From Mycobacteroides abscessus ATCC 19977 (lineage in GTDB: Bacteria; Actinomycetota; Actinomycetes; Mycobacteriales; Mycobacteriaceae), in assembly GCF_000069185.1 (NCBI RefSeq), contig NC_010397.1, positions 868,001 to 932,000 of the forward strand: DNA of 64,000 bases, given 5' to 3'. The position numbers and the translations under genes are program-made. Of this stretch, positions 1 to 8,305 are shown piece by piece (position 1 is the first letter of the stretch; each line of letters begins with the position of its first letter). Under the pieces are notes generated by a model. That model searched no databases and was not told the DNA's origin. It saw nothing but the letters and a program-made list of their open reading frames with translations.

Positions 1-191
1 GTGCGTTTATTCCCGAGAGGGGCGGGGTCTGCGCAGGTTATTGGGCAGCTCCACTGCCCCGTGTCCGTGTCGTGACCCTACTGTGACCTTCAGATGTGTG
101 TCGTAGATCACGAAATTGCCGGGCCATCTCTGTACACAGCTCTCAGAGATGCCTTAGAGCTTCCTTAGGAAATGGATGCGCCAGCGGACTT
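1..191. other. Left-edge intergenic region, probable upstream region of an rpfA-like gene
   Basis: No coding frame here is convincing. In M. tuberculosis the gene next to moaD2 on this side is rpfA, read leftwards, so this stretch is probably its promoter and 5' leader; rpfA itself would lie beyond the left edge. A CRP-like site is visible at 97-112. Actinobacterial rpf genes often carry a c-di-AMP (ydaO-type) riboswitch in their leader, but only the first part of a leader could be inside the window and I cannot confirm one. Confidence 0.4.
97..112. promoter_or_regulatory. CRP-like binding site
   Basis: The sequence TGTGTCGTAGATCACG matches the CRP consensus TGTGA-N6-TCACA at 8 of 10 defined bases. 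In M. tuberculosis rpfA is a known target of the CRP protein Rv3676, and the expected neighbour on this side is rpfA. The match is seen directly; regulation is inference. Confidence 0.4.
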
Positions 192-446
192 CTATCCGCC
201 AGCGAACGGCGGGAGAACATCCACGACAGCGCCGGATTTGGGCCGTTGGGAGCGGTCTCGGACGGCCACGCCGTCATGGAGAAAGGAACAACGCGCCAAT
301 ACGCGTTCGAGTTCCGGCCCCCTGGAGGCCAACAGACGGGTCAGATCGTCGAATGACGCCCCGGCGGGCAGATCGACGGTTTCTTCCTGAAGCCCGGCAG
401 CCGCCGCGGCGGCCGCGAAATACCTGACCGTGATGCTCGCAAGCAT
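192..446 (-). CDS. moaD: Molybdopterin synthase sulfur-carrier subunit MoaD
   Basis: An 84-residue ubiquitin-fold protein ending in the FAGG tail that is adenylated and thiocarboxylated in molybdopterin synthase small subunits. It carries the sulfur used by MoaE to convert precursor Z (cPMP) to molybdopterin in the cytoplasm. Length and the exposed C-terminal Gly-Gly fit MoaD. It lies 6 bases downstream of moaA on the same strand, so the two are probably co-transcribed; no moaC or moaE is in the window. The order corresponds to moaD2-moaA2 (Rv0868c-Rv0869c) of M. tuberculosis. Confidence 0.9.
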   Translation of the reverse strand: MLASITVRYFAAAAAAAGLQEETVDLPAGASFDDLTRLLASRGPELERVLARCSFLHDGVAVRDRSQRPKSGAVVDVLPPFAGG

Positions 447-452
447 GCAGAT

Positions 453-1445
453 CTAACCGCCGATCGCGCTCATCGGGCGGTCCGGCTGCAGGAAGGACGG
501 GTCGTTGATGCCGTGCCCCGGCTTCTTGCCCCACATGGCGGCCTGCCAGGCCGATGCCACCTCGGCGTCGGACGCGCCCGAGCGGAGCAGGCCGCGCAGA
601 TCCGTCTCGGTGGTGGCGAACAGGCAATTGCGCACCTGCCCGTCCGCGGTCAACCGGGTGCGGTCGCAGTCGCCACAGAACGGCCGGGACACCGACGCGA
701 TGATTCCGACCGTCGCCGGGCCCCCGTTCACCAGCCAGCGTTGCGCTGGGGCGCTGCCGCGGGGCGCGGGATCCTCGCTCAGGGAGAACTCCCGGCTGAG
801 TGCGGCATGGATCTCGTCTGCCGTCACCATGCGGGCCCGGCTCCAGCTGTGTCCGGCGTCCAGGGGCATCTGCTCGATGATCCGCAGTTCGTACCCGTGC
901 TCCAGGCTGAAATGCAGCAGGGCGACGGCATCCTCTTTGTACTGCTCGGGTGTCAGCACCGCGTTGATCTTTATCGGCGACAGCCCGGCAGATCCTGCCG
1001 CCTTCAGGCCCAGCAGCACGTCGGACAGCCGATCCCGCCGGGTGATCGCGGCAAAACGATGGGCGTCCAAGGTATCCAGCGAGACGTTGATGCGGTCCAA
1101 TCCGGCCTCTCGCAGCGCAACCGCCTTACGGTCGAGTCCGACGCCGTTGGTGGTGACGGCAATGTCCGGGCGCGGCGACATGCCGGCGACGGCGGCAACG
1201 AGCTTCTCCAGGTCCTTGAATATCAGCGGCTCACCACCGGTGAATCGAACGCTGTCAATCCCGAGGCGTGTCACGGCGATCCCGATGAGTCTGATGTATT
1301 CATCGGTGGTGAGCAGTGTCTCGCTGCGCAGCCAGTCCAGTCCTTCGGCGGGCATACAGTAGGTGCAGCGCAGATTGCACCGGTCGGTCAACGACACCCG
1401 TAAGTCGGTCGCGATGCGGCCGAACGAATCAATTAACGGGGTCAT
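453..1445 (-). CDS. moaA: GTP 3',8-cyclase MoaA (radical SAM)
   Basis: Radical-SAM enzyme that, with MoaC, converts GTP to cyclic pyranopterin monophosphate, the first step of molybdenum cofactor synthesis. The N-terminal CNLRCTYC motif binds the SAM [4Fe-4S] cluster. A second cysteine set near residues 255-275 (CGDC then NC after 13 residues) binds the substrate cluster. The protein ends in the Gly-Gly pair typical of MoaA. I start at the ATG giving MTPLIDSFGRIATDLRVSLT, for 330 residues, the usual family length; an upstream in-frame extension of 33 residues looks non-coding. The gene is divergent from cspB across about 90 bases, which must hold both promoters. Confidence 0.93.
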   Translation of the reverse strand: MTPLIDSFGRIATDLRVSLTDRCNLRCTYCMPAEGLDWLRSETLLTTDEYIRLIGIAVTRLGIDSVRFTGGEPLIFKDLEKLVAAVAGMSPRPDIAVTTNGVGLDRKAVALREAGLDRINVSLDTLDAHRFAAITRRDRLSDVLLGLKAAGSAGLSPIKINAVLTPEQYKEDAVALLHFSLEHGYELRIIEQMPLDAGHSWSRARMVTADEIHAALSREFSLSEDPAPRGSAPAQRWLVNGGPATVGIIASVSRPFCGDCDRTRLTADGQVRNCLFATTETDLRGLLRSGASDAEVASAWQAAMWGKKPGHGINDPSFLQPDRPMSAIGG

Positions 1446-1537
1446 AAGTCCAGCGTAGCGACCACTTGCGCGAGCCGAGTAGGATGACCAGTCACCGCGT
1501 CCTGATTGGGGCGCGTTAATCATGTGAGGTGAGTGCA

Positions 1538-1951
1538 GTGCCAACCGGCAAGGTCAAGTGGTACGACGCCGAGAAGGGCTTCGGCTTCCTGTCGCAAGAG
1601 GACGGCGAGGACGTGTACGTCCGGTCCTCGGCGCTGCCTGCTGGCGTTGAGGGACTCAAGGCCGGACAAAAGGTCGAGTTCGGCATGGCCGCCGGCCGTC
1701 GTGGGCCGCAGGCATTGAGCCTCAAGCTCATCGACGCGCCACCGTCGGTGCAGAAGACGCGCCGCGAGAGCAGCGGGCCGGTCAACCACAAGCACACCAC
1801 CGACGAACTGCACGGAATGATCGAAGACATGATCACGCTGCTGGAGGGCACGGTGCAGACCGAGCTGCGTAAGGGGCGTTACCCGGACCGCAAGATCGCC
1901 CGCAAGGTGTCCGAGGTTGTCCGCGCTGTCGCCAGCGAGTTGGACGCCTGA
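1538..1951 (+). CDS. cspB: Cold-shock-domain protein CspB, long actinobacterial form
   Basis: Residues 1-65 form a cold-shock domain: [15 protein letters not shown] carries RNP1 and VYVRSSAL is the RNP2-like strand. It should bind single-stranded RNA or DNA as a chaperone. Unlike classic 67-residue Csp proteins it has a C-terminal extension of about 70 residues, partly helical and basic, as in the M. tuberculosis cspB homologue. I use the GTG followed by PTGKVKW because a GAGGTGAG ribosome-binding site precedes it closely and homologues begin there; a GTG three codons upstream is possible. Divergent from moaA; the AlkD-like gene follows after 28 bases. Confidence 0.88.
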   Translation: MPTGKVKWYDAEKGFGFLSQEDGEDVYVRSSALPAGVEGLKAGQKVEFGMAAGRRGPQALSLKLIDAPPSVQKTRRESSGPVNHKHTTDELHGMIEDMITLLEGTVQTELRKGRYPDRKIARKVSEVVRAVASELDA

Positions 1952-1979
1952 TCTGACACCCGTCCGCGCCGAGGATGTG

Positions 1980-2672
1980 ATGGCGGCGCTCGACGCCGCC
2001 GGCGATTCTGATCGTGCCGCTAAGTCGGCGCGGTTCTTCAAGACCGGGCCCGGTGAGTACGGCGAGGGAGACGTGTTCCTCGGTGTGTCCGTACCCGAGC
2101 AGCGCAAGCTCGTACGGCGATTCCGGGGGATCACTCGTGGCGAGGTGGTGCGGTTACTCGCCAGCGACGTGCATGAGCACCGGCTGACGGGGCTCATCCT
2201 GGCGGTCTGGGAGTTCACACACGCCGAAATGGCCGAGCGTGAAGCCTGGGTGGGTATGTATCTGGCGCAGGTGCTCGCCGGCCGGGTGAACAACTGGGAT
2301 CTGGTTGATTCCTCTGCCGAGCAGATCTTGGGTGAATGGCTTGTCGGCCAGGATTATTCACTGCTGCTGGAGTTGGCCGCCGACGAAGAGCTCTGGCGGC
2401 GCCGCGTCGGGATCATCGGTACGTTCGCGTTCATCAGACGCGGAGACGCCGTGCCCTTGCTGTCCATGGCGCCATTGCTGATCGACGACCGTCGTGATCT
2501 CGTCCAGAAGGCCTTCGGCTGGATGCTCCGCGAGTCCGGAAAGCGTTGTGGCACAGAGGTGCTGCTCGGCTATCTGGATGAGCATGCCGCCGCCATGGGC
2601 CGCACGGCGCTCAGTTATGCCACCGAGCATCTGGACGCCGGGGTGCGCGCGAGGTATCGCGCTGCGCGCTAG
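1980..2672 (+). CDS. AlkD-like DNA alkylation repair protein (HEAT repeats)
   Basis: About 230 residues with the AlkD family pattern: RFFKTGPGEYGEGDVFLGV near the N terminus, then helical HEAT-like repeats, NNWDLVDSSA in the middle and a late DRRDLVQKAFGWMLRESGK segment. AlkD proteins are DNA glycosylases that excise positively charged N3- and N7-alkylpurines without flipping the base; the conserved Trp and Asp of the NNWDLVD segment fit the active-site region. The ATG at 1980 follows GAGGA and is preferred; the frame is open further upstream and overlaps cspB. The stop overlaps that of the convergent DUF2771 gene through a shared CTAG. Confidence 0.82.
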   Translation: MAALDAAGDSDRAAKSARFFKTGPGEYGEGDVFLGVSVPEQRKLVRRFRGITRGEVVRLLASDVHEHRLTGLILAVWEFTHAEMAEREAWVGMYLAQVLAGRVNNWDLVDSSAEQILGEWLVGQDYSLLLELAADEELWRRRVGIIGTFAFIRRGDAVPLLSMAPLLIDDRRDLVQKAFGWMLRESGKRCGTEVLLGYLDEHAAAMGRTALSYATEHLDAGVRARYRAAR

Positions 2673-3172
2673 TCCTTCCAGACCGTCGCGACCGACCACA
2701 CGGCATGGGTCACTTCCAGCAGGTCGCCGGTCTCGGTCTGAACCACCGTGGGCAGCTTGATTTCCAGCCCCAGCAGCCGACGGCCCTCACCGTCGATCGT
2801 GGGTATCGTCACGGCGGTCCGGTGGTCGCGGTACACACTGGATTCCGCCCGCTTGTGGTCGACGTCGCCTGTCGGCGCGTAGATCCGGGACAGCATCCAT
2901 GGCGCCCTGGCGATCCGCCCGTCAACCGAAAGCTGTACGGGATCATGGGCATTGACAGCCAATTGAACGGTGTGTCCCAGCGGGTCGCACTGGTCCAGCT
3001 TGTTTTTGTCGCAGTACTGGTAGGGCGCGGCATGGATCACGGTGCCATGGGTGAACGCGCTGATCTCCGGTCGCTCCTCCTGGTGCCCGCGTACCCGCCA
3101 GGTGATAAACCCGACCATGGCGGCAGCGGTGAGCACCAGGACGACGGCCAGCGCCGTCAGTTTCGCTTTCAC
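2669..3172 (-). CDS. DUF2771 family membrane-anchored exported protein
   Basis: A 167-residue protein with one N-terminal hydrophobic segment (about residues 5-22) and an extracytoplasmic remainder, matching Rv0875c of M. tuberculosis. No lipobox is present, so it is probably anchored by an uncleaved signal helix. Two cysteines (QYCDKNKLDQC) could form a disulfide. The GTG start lies inside the stop of the upstream MFS gene (GTGA, 4-base overlap), so the two are translationally coupled. The molecular role is unknown; the coupling suggests a periplasmic partner of the transporter. Confidence 0.75.
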   Translation of the reverse strand: MKAKLTALAVVLVLTAAAMVGFITWRVRGHQEERPEISAFTHGTVIHAAPYQYCDKNKLDQCDPLGHTVQLAVNAHDPVQLSVDGRIARAPWMLSRIYAPTGDVDHKRAESSVYRDHRTAVTIPTIDGEGRRLLGLEIKLPTVVQTETGDLLEVTHAVWSVATVWKD

Positions 3173-4836
3173 GCGTGTACCTTGCCACCTTCTTGTTCGG
3201 CCATCACCGGGCGGTTGCCGCCCAGACCCGGAATCAGGGAGACGCCGCGGAAGCTGGCCAGCGTCTGGGCCAGGCCGAGGATGAGCACGGCCGAGATCAC
3301 CGTGAATCCCACCCATAGGTCGGTGTAGATCATCACGCCGATCGCGCCACCGAGCACCCAGGACAGCTGCAGCAGTGCCTCGGACCGCCCGAACGCGGAC
3401 GCGCGGGATTCTTCCGGCAGATCATCCTGCAACGAGGCGTCCAGCGAGGCCTTCGCGATGGCGCTGACCGCCGATGTCACCAGCGTCGCGACCACCACCA
3501 CCGCCAGGACTCCGGTCACGGCGGCGGCCAGCGCCACCACCGTCACCGCGCTGGCGCAGCGCACCACGAGCAGGGCGGGGCGGCCGAGCTTGAGTCGGGC
3601 ACTGGTGGCGTTGCCCGCGAAGTTGCCGATACCGGCGGCCGCACCGACCATGCCCAGCATGGCGAGCTGCTGGAAGCCGTGGGCATCGTGAGATTTGGCG
3701 ACGAATGCCGGGTACAGGGTGAGGAATCCGACCATCACCTTGATGGTGCTGTTGCCCCAGAGCGAGGTGATGATGTTGCGGCCCAGCGGCTGCCGGACCT
3801 TCTCCGGCTGCTTATGGGAGCGCCGTAGCAGAATCGTCGGGTGCTCGCCGTCGTCGCCGTGATAGCCGAAGGTGGTGGGCACCTCACCGGCGGTTACCTC
3901 CACCCACTTGGGGATGCGCATCGAGGCCCAGGCACCCACCGCGGTGACCGCGATGACCACGAAAAGCGCACCGGGCAGGTGCAATAACCGGGTGAACGCG
4001 AGCTCGCAACCGGCCGCGATGGCTCCACCGACAATGGTTCCGCCGACCAGGCCAAAGGTGGTGAGCCGCGAGTTGACACGCACCAGGTCGATGGTCGGGG
4101 GCAGTACACGTGGCGTCACCGCACCGCGCAGCACGCCAAAGGACTTGGACAGCACCAGCATTGACAACGCACAGGGATACAGCACCCAGGGCGGGAAGCT
4201 GCCGCTGGCGCCGTCGTAGTTGGCGATCATGATCACGGCCAACAAGGTGCGCAATCCAAATGAAGCGGCCAGTGCGGCCCGGCGTCCATGTTGCAGGCGG
4301 TCCAGCGCGGGGCCGATCAGCGGGGCGATGACGGCGAACGGTGCGATGGTGATCAGCAGATACAGCGCCACCTTGCTCTTGGACTCGGCGGTGGCGGCGG
4401 CGAAGAAGAGTGTGTTGGCAAGGGCTACCGCCATCGCGGCGTCCACCGCGAAGTTGGCCATCACCGGATACGTGAGGGCGGTGAGGCCCGACTTATCGGC
4501 GCCGTCCGCGGTGGCGGCCTTCTGGAACAGCCCGTACATCCGGGAGCCCATCTCGCGGCTGCGCATCGCGGCAACCCGGGTGACCGTCAGTTTCTGCGGG
4601 TGGTCCTGCTCGGGCGGGGGCCGGCGGCGCACCCGCTCACGGCGCTCCTCGCCGAGCGGGGGGAGATAGCGATTCGATGAGCTGCTTGCGCGCAGGCGTT
4701 CCCGCGGGGCGCTGCCCGTCGGGTAGTTGGCCATACCCGGGTGGGAGTTGGCATCGCGCGGATCCTGGTTGCGGCGGCGAGACGGGGAGTCGCTACTGCC
4801 GTGGCGGTTCCCGAACCGCGCGTAGTCGTCCCGCAC
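3169..4836 (-). CDS. MFS transporter with long N-terminal cytoplasmic tail (Rv0876c-like)
   Basis: About 555 residues. The first 100 or so are polar and rich in Arg, Pro and Ser (probably disordered); a 12-helix major-facilitator core begins near MANFAVDAAMAVALANTLFF and carries the loop 2-3 type motif GPALDRLQHGRRAAL. The substrate is unknown. I start at the GTG giving VRDDYARFGNRHG, which reproduces the length of the M. tuberculosis homologue (about 548); the open frame runs further upstream but there overlaps the divergent gene. Downstream it overlaps the DUF2771 gene by 4 bases. Only 37 bases separate its start from the divergent DUF3027 gene, so leaderless or very short-leader transcripts are likely. 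Confidence 0.8.
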   Translation of the reverse strand: MRDDYARFGNRHGSSDSPSRRRNQDPRDANSHPGMANYPTGSAPRERLRASSSSNRYLPPLGEERRERVRRRPPPEQDHPQKLTVTRVAAMRSREMGSRMYGLFQKAATADGADKSGLTALTYPVMANFAVDAAMAVALANTLFFAAATAESKSKVALYLLITIAPFAVIAPLIGPALDRLQHGRRAALAASFGLRTLLAVIMIANYDGASGSFPPWVLYPCALSMLVLSKSFGVLRGAVTPRVLPPTIDLVRVNSRLTTFGLVGGTIVGGAIAAGCELAFTRLLHLPGALFVVIAVTAVGAWASMRIPKWVEVTAGEVPTTFGYHGDDGEHPTILLRRSHKQPEKVRQPLGRNIITSLWGNSTIKVMVGFLTLYPAFVAKSHDAHGFQQLAMLGMVGAAAGIGNFAGNATSARLKLGRPALLVVRCASAVTVVALAAAVTGVLAVVVVATLVTSAVSAIAKASLDASLQDDLPEESRASAFGRSEALLQLSWVLGGAIGVMIYTDLWVGFTVISAVLILGLAQTLASFRGVSLIPGLGGNRPVMAEQEGGKVHA

Positions 4837-4873
4837 GCATCGATTGTCCCTCACGGTGAGAAGATGGTCAGCG

Positions 4874-5611
4874 ATGGACATCACTATCTCCGGCCGCGAC
4901 GCCCTGTACACGTGTATTGAGCAGGCACGTACGGCCATTGTCGAGTTCAGCGGGGAGACCGTGGGCAAGTACCTCGGTGCCTCCTCCGAGTACAGCGATC
5001 TACATGCGTTGACCCACCGTTTCGAAGCCGAGCTGCCCGGGTACCGCGGGTGGCATTGGGAAGTGGTGATGGCCGCGGCGCCGGGTGCCACCGTCGCGAC
5101 CGTCAGCGAAGTCGTGCTTGTTCCGGGTGCCGAGGCGCTGCGCCCGCCGAACTGGATTCCGTGGGAGGAACGGATCCGTCCGGGCGATTTGGGCCCCGGC
5201 GATCTGCTCGCCCCGCCGCCCAACGACCCTCGACTGGTGCCCGGATATACCGACAGCGGAGATCCGCAGGTCACCGAGACCGCCGGCGAGATCGGCCTGG
5301 GCCGCAAGCAGGTGCTGAGTCTGGCCGGGCGTATCGACGCCGCACAGCGATGGTTTGACGGCGAGTGGGGTCCCGATGCGGAGATGGCGCGTGCTACCCG
5401 CCGCGTCTGCCGGTCCTGCGGCTTCTACCTGCCGCTGGCTGGCTCGCTGGGTGTCGCGTTCGGAGTGTGCGCCAATTCGATGTCCGCCGACGGGCGGGTG
5501 GTGCACATCGAGTACGGCTGCGGCGCTCATTCCGATACACCGCAGCCGGTCAACTCCGCGATGCCGTTGTATGAGCCCTTCGACGACGGCGTTCTCGATC
5601 TAGCCGATTGA
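4874..5611 (+). CDS. DUF3027 family protein (Rv0877-like)
   Basis: A soluble protein of about 245 residues of unknown function. The central region contains LGRKQVLSLAGRIDAAQRW. The C-terminal part has a cysteine pattern (CRSCGFYLP, then a Cys in VCANSM, then GCGAHSD) that looks like a zinc-ribbon-type metal site. It is conserved next to the MFS gene in mycobacteria. I start at ATG 4874 (MDITISGRDALY); a GTG at 4856 would add six residues. A long hairpin at 5621-5674 follows the stop. Confidence 0.72.
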   Translation: MDITISGRDALYTCIEQARTAIVEFSGETVGKYLGASSEYSDLHALTHRFEAELPGYRGWHWEVVMAAAPGATVATVSEVVLVPGAEALRPPNWIPWEERIRPGDLGPGDLLAPPPNDPRLVPGYTDSGDPQVTETAGEIGLGRKQVLSLAGRIDAAQRWFDGEWGPDAEMARATRRVCRSCGFYLPLAGSLGVAFGVCANSMSADGRVVHIEYGCGAHSDTPQPVNSAMPLYEPFDDGVLDLAD

Positions 5612-5620
5612 GCCCTCAAC

Positions 5621-5674
5621 GAGTGCGCGCCTCACGCGGAAAATCGGAGGGAAATCCGCGTGAGGCTCGCGCTC
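5621..5674. terminator. Bidirectional hairpin terminator between convergent genes
   Basis: Arms 5621-5640 and 5655-5674 pair at 18 of 20 positions around a 14-base loop; the inner 11 bases (CCTCACGCGGA) pair perfectly. It sits between the stops of the DUF3027 gene (5611) and the SRPBCC gene (5685). There is no strong U-tract, as is common in mycobacteria. The core CCGCGTGAGG recurs in the hairpin at 51969-52026. Confidence 0.75.
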
Positions 5675-5684
5675 GGCGCCAGGC

Positions 5685-6146
5685 CTAGACGCCCTCGGCG
5701 GCGGCCTTGATCTTTGACAGCGACGTCCGCATGCCCTCGAGCAGTACCTGGTCGAACACCTCGGTGCCGCCGAACATCAGGTTCTGCAGGTTGGTGGAGA
5801 CGGCCGACCGCTTATCGCCCAGCACGCGGCGCTCGGTAACCCGGGTGCCACCGGCCGCGGTGGGCTCGAGGTCATAGCTCCACTCGCTCAGGTTGTCCTT
5901 GACGTGCCAGGCCAGGCGCTTGTTGGGCTCGACGGCGGTCAGCACGGCGCGGGTCGGCCACACCTTCCAACCCTTGCGGTTGTAGTTGATGACGTTGGTG
6001 CCTGCCTGCACCGGGCCGCGTACGAACATCTTGCGGGTCTGGGGGCTCCACCGCGGCATGTTGTCCAGGTCGGAGATGAGCCCCCACACCTTTTCCACGG
6101 GCGCGTCGATCTCGACGGCGGCTTCCAGCAGTGATGCGTTGGGCAT
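5685..6146 (-). CDS. SRPBCC (START-like) family protein
   Basis: A 153-residue protein beginning AAVEIDAPVEKVWGLISDLDNMPRWSP in its first 35 residues, the typical first strand-helix of polyketide-cyclase/START-like ligand-binding domains. A later WSYDLEPTAAGGTRVTERR strand region and a long C-terminal helix complete the helix-grip fold. Such proteins bind hydrophobic ligands or act as cyclases; no catalytic residue can be assigned and the ligand is unknown. It ends at a shared hairpin with the convergent DUF3027 gene. Confidence 0.75.
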   Translation of the reverse strand: MPNASLLEAAVEIDAPVEKVWGLISDLDNMPRWSPQTRKMFVRGPVQAGTNVINYNRKGWKVWPTRAVLTAVEPNKRLAWHVKDNLSEWSYDLEPTAAGGTRVTERRVLGDKRSAVSTNLQNLMFGGTEVFDQVLLEGMRTSLSKIKAAAEGV

Positions 6147-6189
6147 GAGCTAGCTCCTCTTTTCCGGGGTTGTTGCGGGATTGGTTCGG

Positions 6190-6465
6190 CTACAGGCCGG
6201 TTTGCGCGCCGCGAGAACCGCGCCGCGCGGCCCGCACCTGTAACAGCACGATGGTGGTGCCCAGGGCGCCGGTTCCGAGCCCGGCAACGGTGATGGGACG
6301 CCAGCTCTCGAACGCGGGCACGGTGAAGGCGAGCACGTTAGCTATCAGCCACAGCACGGTACCTGCGACGACGACCGGCCACGGGTTGAGCAGTGCGGCC
6401 GGGAGAGGGGGCGGTTGGGGCGCGGGGGTGTCCACTAGATGCGCAGCATACGCGGGCGACGACAC
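6190..6465 (-). CDS. DUF2530 small membrane protein (Rv0879c-like)
   Basis: A protein of about 91 residues with a proline-rich N terminus (PAPQPPPLP), two hydrophobic helices (about 29-49 and 58-76) and an Arg-rich tail, matching the DUF2530 family. It is divergent from the MarR gene at 6529, as in M. tuberculosis. The GTG at 6465 gives 91 residues; a GTG at 6432 would give 80 and cannot be excluded. Function unknown. Confidence 0.68.
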   Translation of the reverse strand: MSSPAYAAHLVDTPAPQPPPLPAALLNPWPVVVAGTVLWLIANVLAFTVPAFESWRPITVAGLGTGALGTTIVLLQVRAARRGSRGAQTGL

Positions 6466-6528
6466 CGGCCGGGGGCTTAGTCGGCTCAGTCCCTGTGAAA
6501 GCCCTGGACGTGCCGTAAGGTTTGGGCC

Positions 6529-6960
6529 GTGAGCGACCCAGATGCCCGGTTGGCCAGCGATCTATCGCTTGTTGTGATCCGCCTGGCCCGGCATCTGCGG
6601 TTCCGGCGTGCCGATTCCCCCGTCTCGTTGACGCAGCTGTCGGCACTGGCGACATTGCTGAACGAGGGCGCCATGACCCCGGGCGCGTTGGCCGCCCGCG
6701 AGCGCGTACAGCCGCCGTCGATGACCCGGGTGATTGCCTCGCTGGCCGAGCTTGGGCTGGTGGAGCGGTCGGCGCATCCGACCGACGGACGCCAAGTGGT
6801 TGTCTCACTGTCCGAGGCCGGGGCCGATATCGTGCAGGCCGACCGCAGTGCGCGCGAGGAATGGCTGCGCGAACACCTGGCGGATTTCACCCCGGACCAA
6901 CGCGCGGTGTTGCGGCAGGCAACCGACCTGTTGTCGGCGCTGGTCAACGAAAACGGTTAG
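6529..6960 (+). CDS. MarR family transcriptional regulator (Rv0880-like)
   Basis: 143 residues. The winged helix-turn-helix is visible at about residues 38-95: [20 protein letters not shown] is the recognition region and [13 protein letters not shown] forms the wing. Long N- and C-terminal helices form the dimer interface. It stands 34 bases upstream of an MFS gene on the same strand, the classic arrangement of a MarR repressor with its efflux pump; the inducer is unknown. It is conserved in this position in mycobacteria. Confidence 0.85.
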   Translation: MSDPDARLASDLSLVVIRLARHLRFRRADSPVSLTQLSALATLLNEGAMTPGALAARERVQPPSMTRVIASLAELGLVERSAHPTDGRQVVVSLSEAGADIVQADRSAREEWLREHLADFTPDQRAVLRQATDLLSALVNENG

Positions 6961-6994
6961 CTGACAATCTCCTTACTCTCTAAAATGACCTTCC

Positions 6995-8305
6995 GTGGCT
7001 GACCGCGGCGGGATATTCGTATCGCTGCGTACCCGTAACTACCGGCTGTGGATCAGCGGCCAGATGGTGTCGCTTATCGGCACCTGGATGCAGCGAGTGG
7101 CCCAGGACTGGCTGGTGCTGGATCTCTCGCACGGCAACGCCTTCCTGCTCGGGGTGGTGATGGCCCTGCAATTCGGGCCGACGCTGCTGCTGTCGGTGTG
7201 GGGCGGGATGCTGGCCGATCGCTACGACAAGCGACGGATGCTCATGCTGACCCAGGCGCTGATGGCCCTGTTCGCGTTGACCGTGGGCCTGCTTCAGGTG
7301 ACCGGACTGGTCCGGATCTGGCATGTGATGGCGGTGGCCTTTGCGATGGGATGTGCCGCGGCGATCGAGGCGCCCACGCGCCAGTCGTTCACCATCGAGA
7401 TGGTGGGGCCGGAGCACCTGCCCAACGCCGTCGGACTCAATTCGATGGTATTCAACCTCGCCGGCATCATCGGGCCGGCGACCTCGGGTGTGCTGATCGG
7501 GCTGATCGGCACGGGTTGGGTGTTCCTGCTGAACTTCGTCAGCTTCATCGCGGTAGGCATCGCGCTGTGGCGGATGCGCCCCGGCGAGCTGCATTCGAGC
7601 GAGCCCATCCCTGCGGCTAAGGGGCAGCTGCGCCAGGGGTTCTCATATGTATGGCGCCGCCGCGATCTGTTCATGATCATGCTGACGGTTTTTCTGGTCT
7701 CGACGTTCGGGCTGAATTTCTCGCTGACGCTCGCGGTGTTGGCCCGAGAGACCTTCGGCCGCGGCGCGGAGTCCTACGGGCTGCTCTCCACGGCGCTGGC
7801 CATCGGCACGCTGCTTGGCGCCACTTTCGCGGCCCGTCGCACCAAGAAGGTGCGCATGACGTTGTTCTACGGCGCGGCAATGGCTTTCGGGCTATCGGAA
7901 GTCGTAGTCAGCGTGATGCCCACCTACCTCTCGGTGGCCCTGGCCCTTGTCCCGGCAGGTCTGCTGGCGCTGACATTCACCACGTCGGCGATGAATATCA
8001 TTCAGCTGTCCGTGGATTCGCAGCTGCGGGGAAGGGTGATGGGCATTTACATGGTGGCGTTCCTGGGAGGCACTCCGTTGGGCAGTCCGCTGGTGGGTTG
8101 GCTGGCCGACCTGCACGGGGGCCGGATGCCGCTGTTGGTCGGCGGGCTGGTCTCGGCGGCGGCGGGGCTGGTATGTGCGACGTATCTGCACAGGCATCCG
8201 TGTCCTGTTGTCGCAGGCGAAGTTCCGGAGGCCGACGATATGGTGCCGCCTGCCCCGGCTGCCACCCCGGTATGCGAGCCGACGCCCTTGGCGAGGCGGT
8301 CGTAG
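6995..8305 (+). CDS. MFS drug/solute exporter
   Basis: 436 residues with 10-12 transmembrane helices. The loop 2-3 motif GMLADRYDKRRMLM is the canonical MFS signature, and the N-terminal LRTRNYRLWISGQMVSLIGT start is typical of DHA3-type exporters. It is downstream of a MarR gene and ends with TAG directly abutting the ATG of the next gene (8306), so pump, RNA methyltransferase and DUF2537 probably form one transcript. The cytoplasmic C-terminal tail of about 40 residues is Pro/Ala-rich. Substrate not assignable. Confidence 0.85.
   Translation: MADRGGIFVSLRTRNYRLWISGQMVSLIGTWMQRVAQDWLVLDLSHGNAFLLGVVMALQFGPTLLLSVWGGMLADRYDKRRMLMLTQALMALFALTVGLLQVTGLVRIWHVMAVAFAMGCAAAIEAPTRQSFTIEMVGPEHLPNAVGLNSMVFNLAGIIGPATSGVLIGLIGTGWVFLLNFVSFIAVGIALWRMRPGELHSSEPIPAAKGQLRQGFSYVWRRRDLFMIMLTVFLVSTFGLNFSLTLAVLARETFGRGAESYGLLSTALAIGTLLGATFAARRTKKVRMTLFYGAAMAFGLSEVVVSVMPTYLSVALALVPAGLLALTFTTSAMNIIQLSVDSQLRGRVMGIYMVAFLGGTPLGSPLVGWLADLHGGRMPLLVGGLVSAAAGLVCATYLHRHPCPVVAGEVPEADDMVPPAPAATPVCEPTPLARRS

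Noticed and set aside
505..1403. Long open frames on the plus strand opposite moaA
   Set aside because: They mirror the moaA coding frame in GC-rich DNA; no protein motif is visible.
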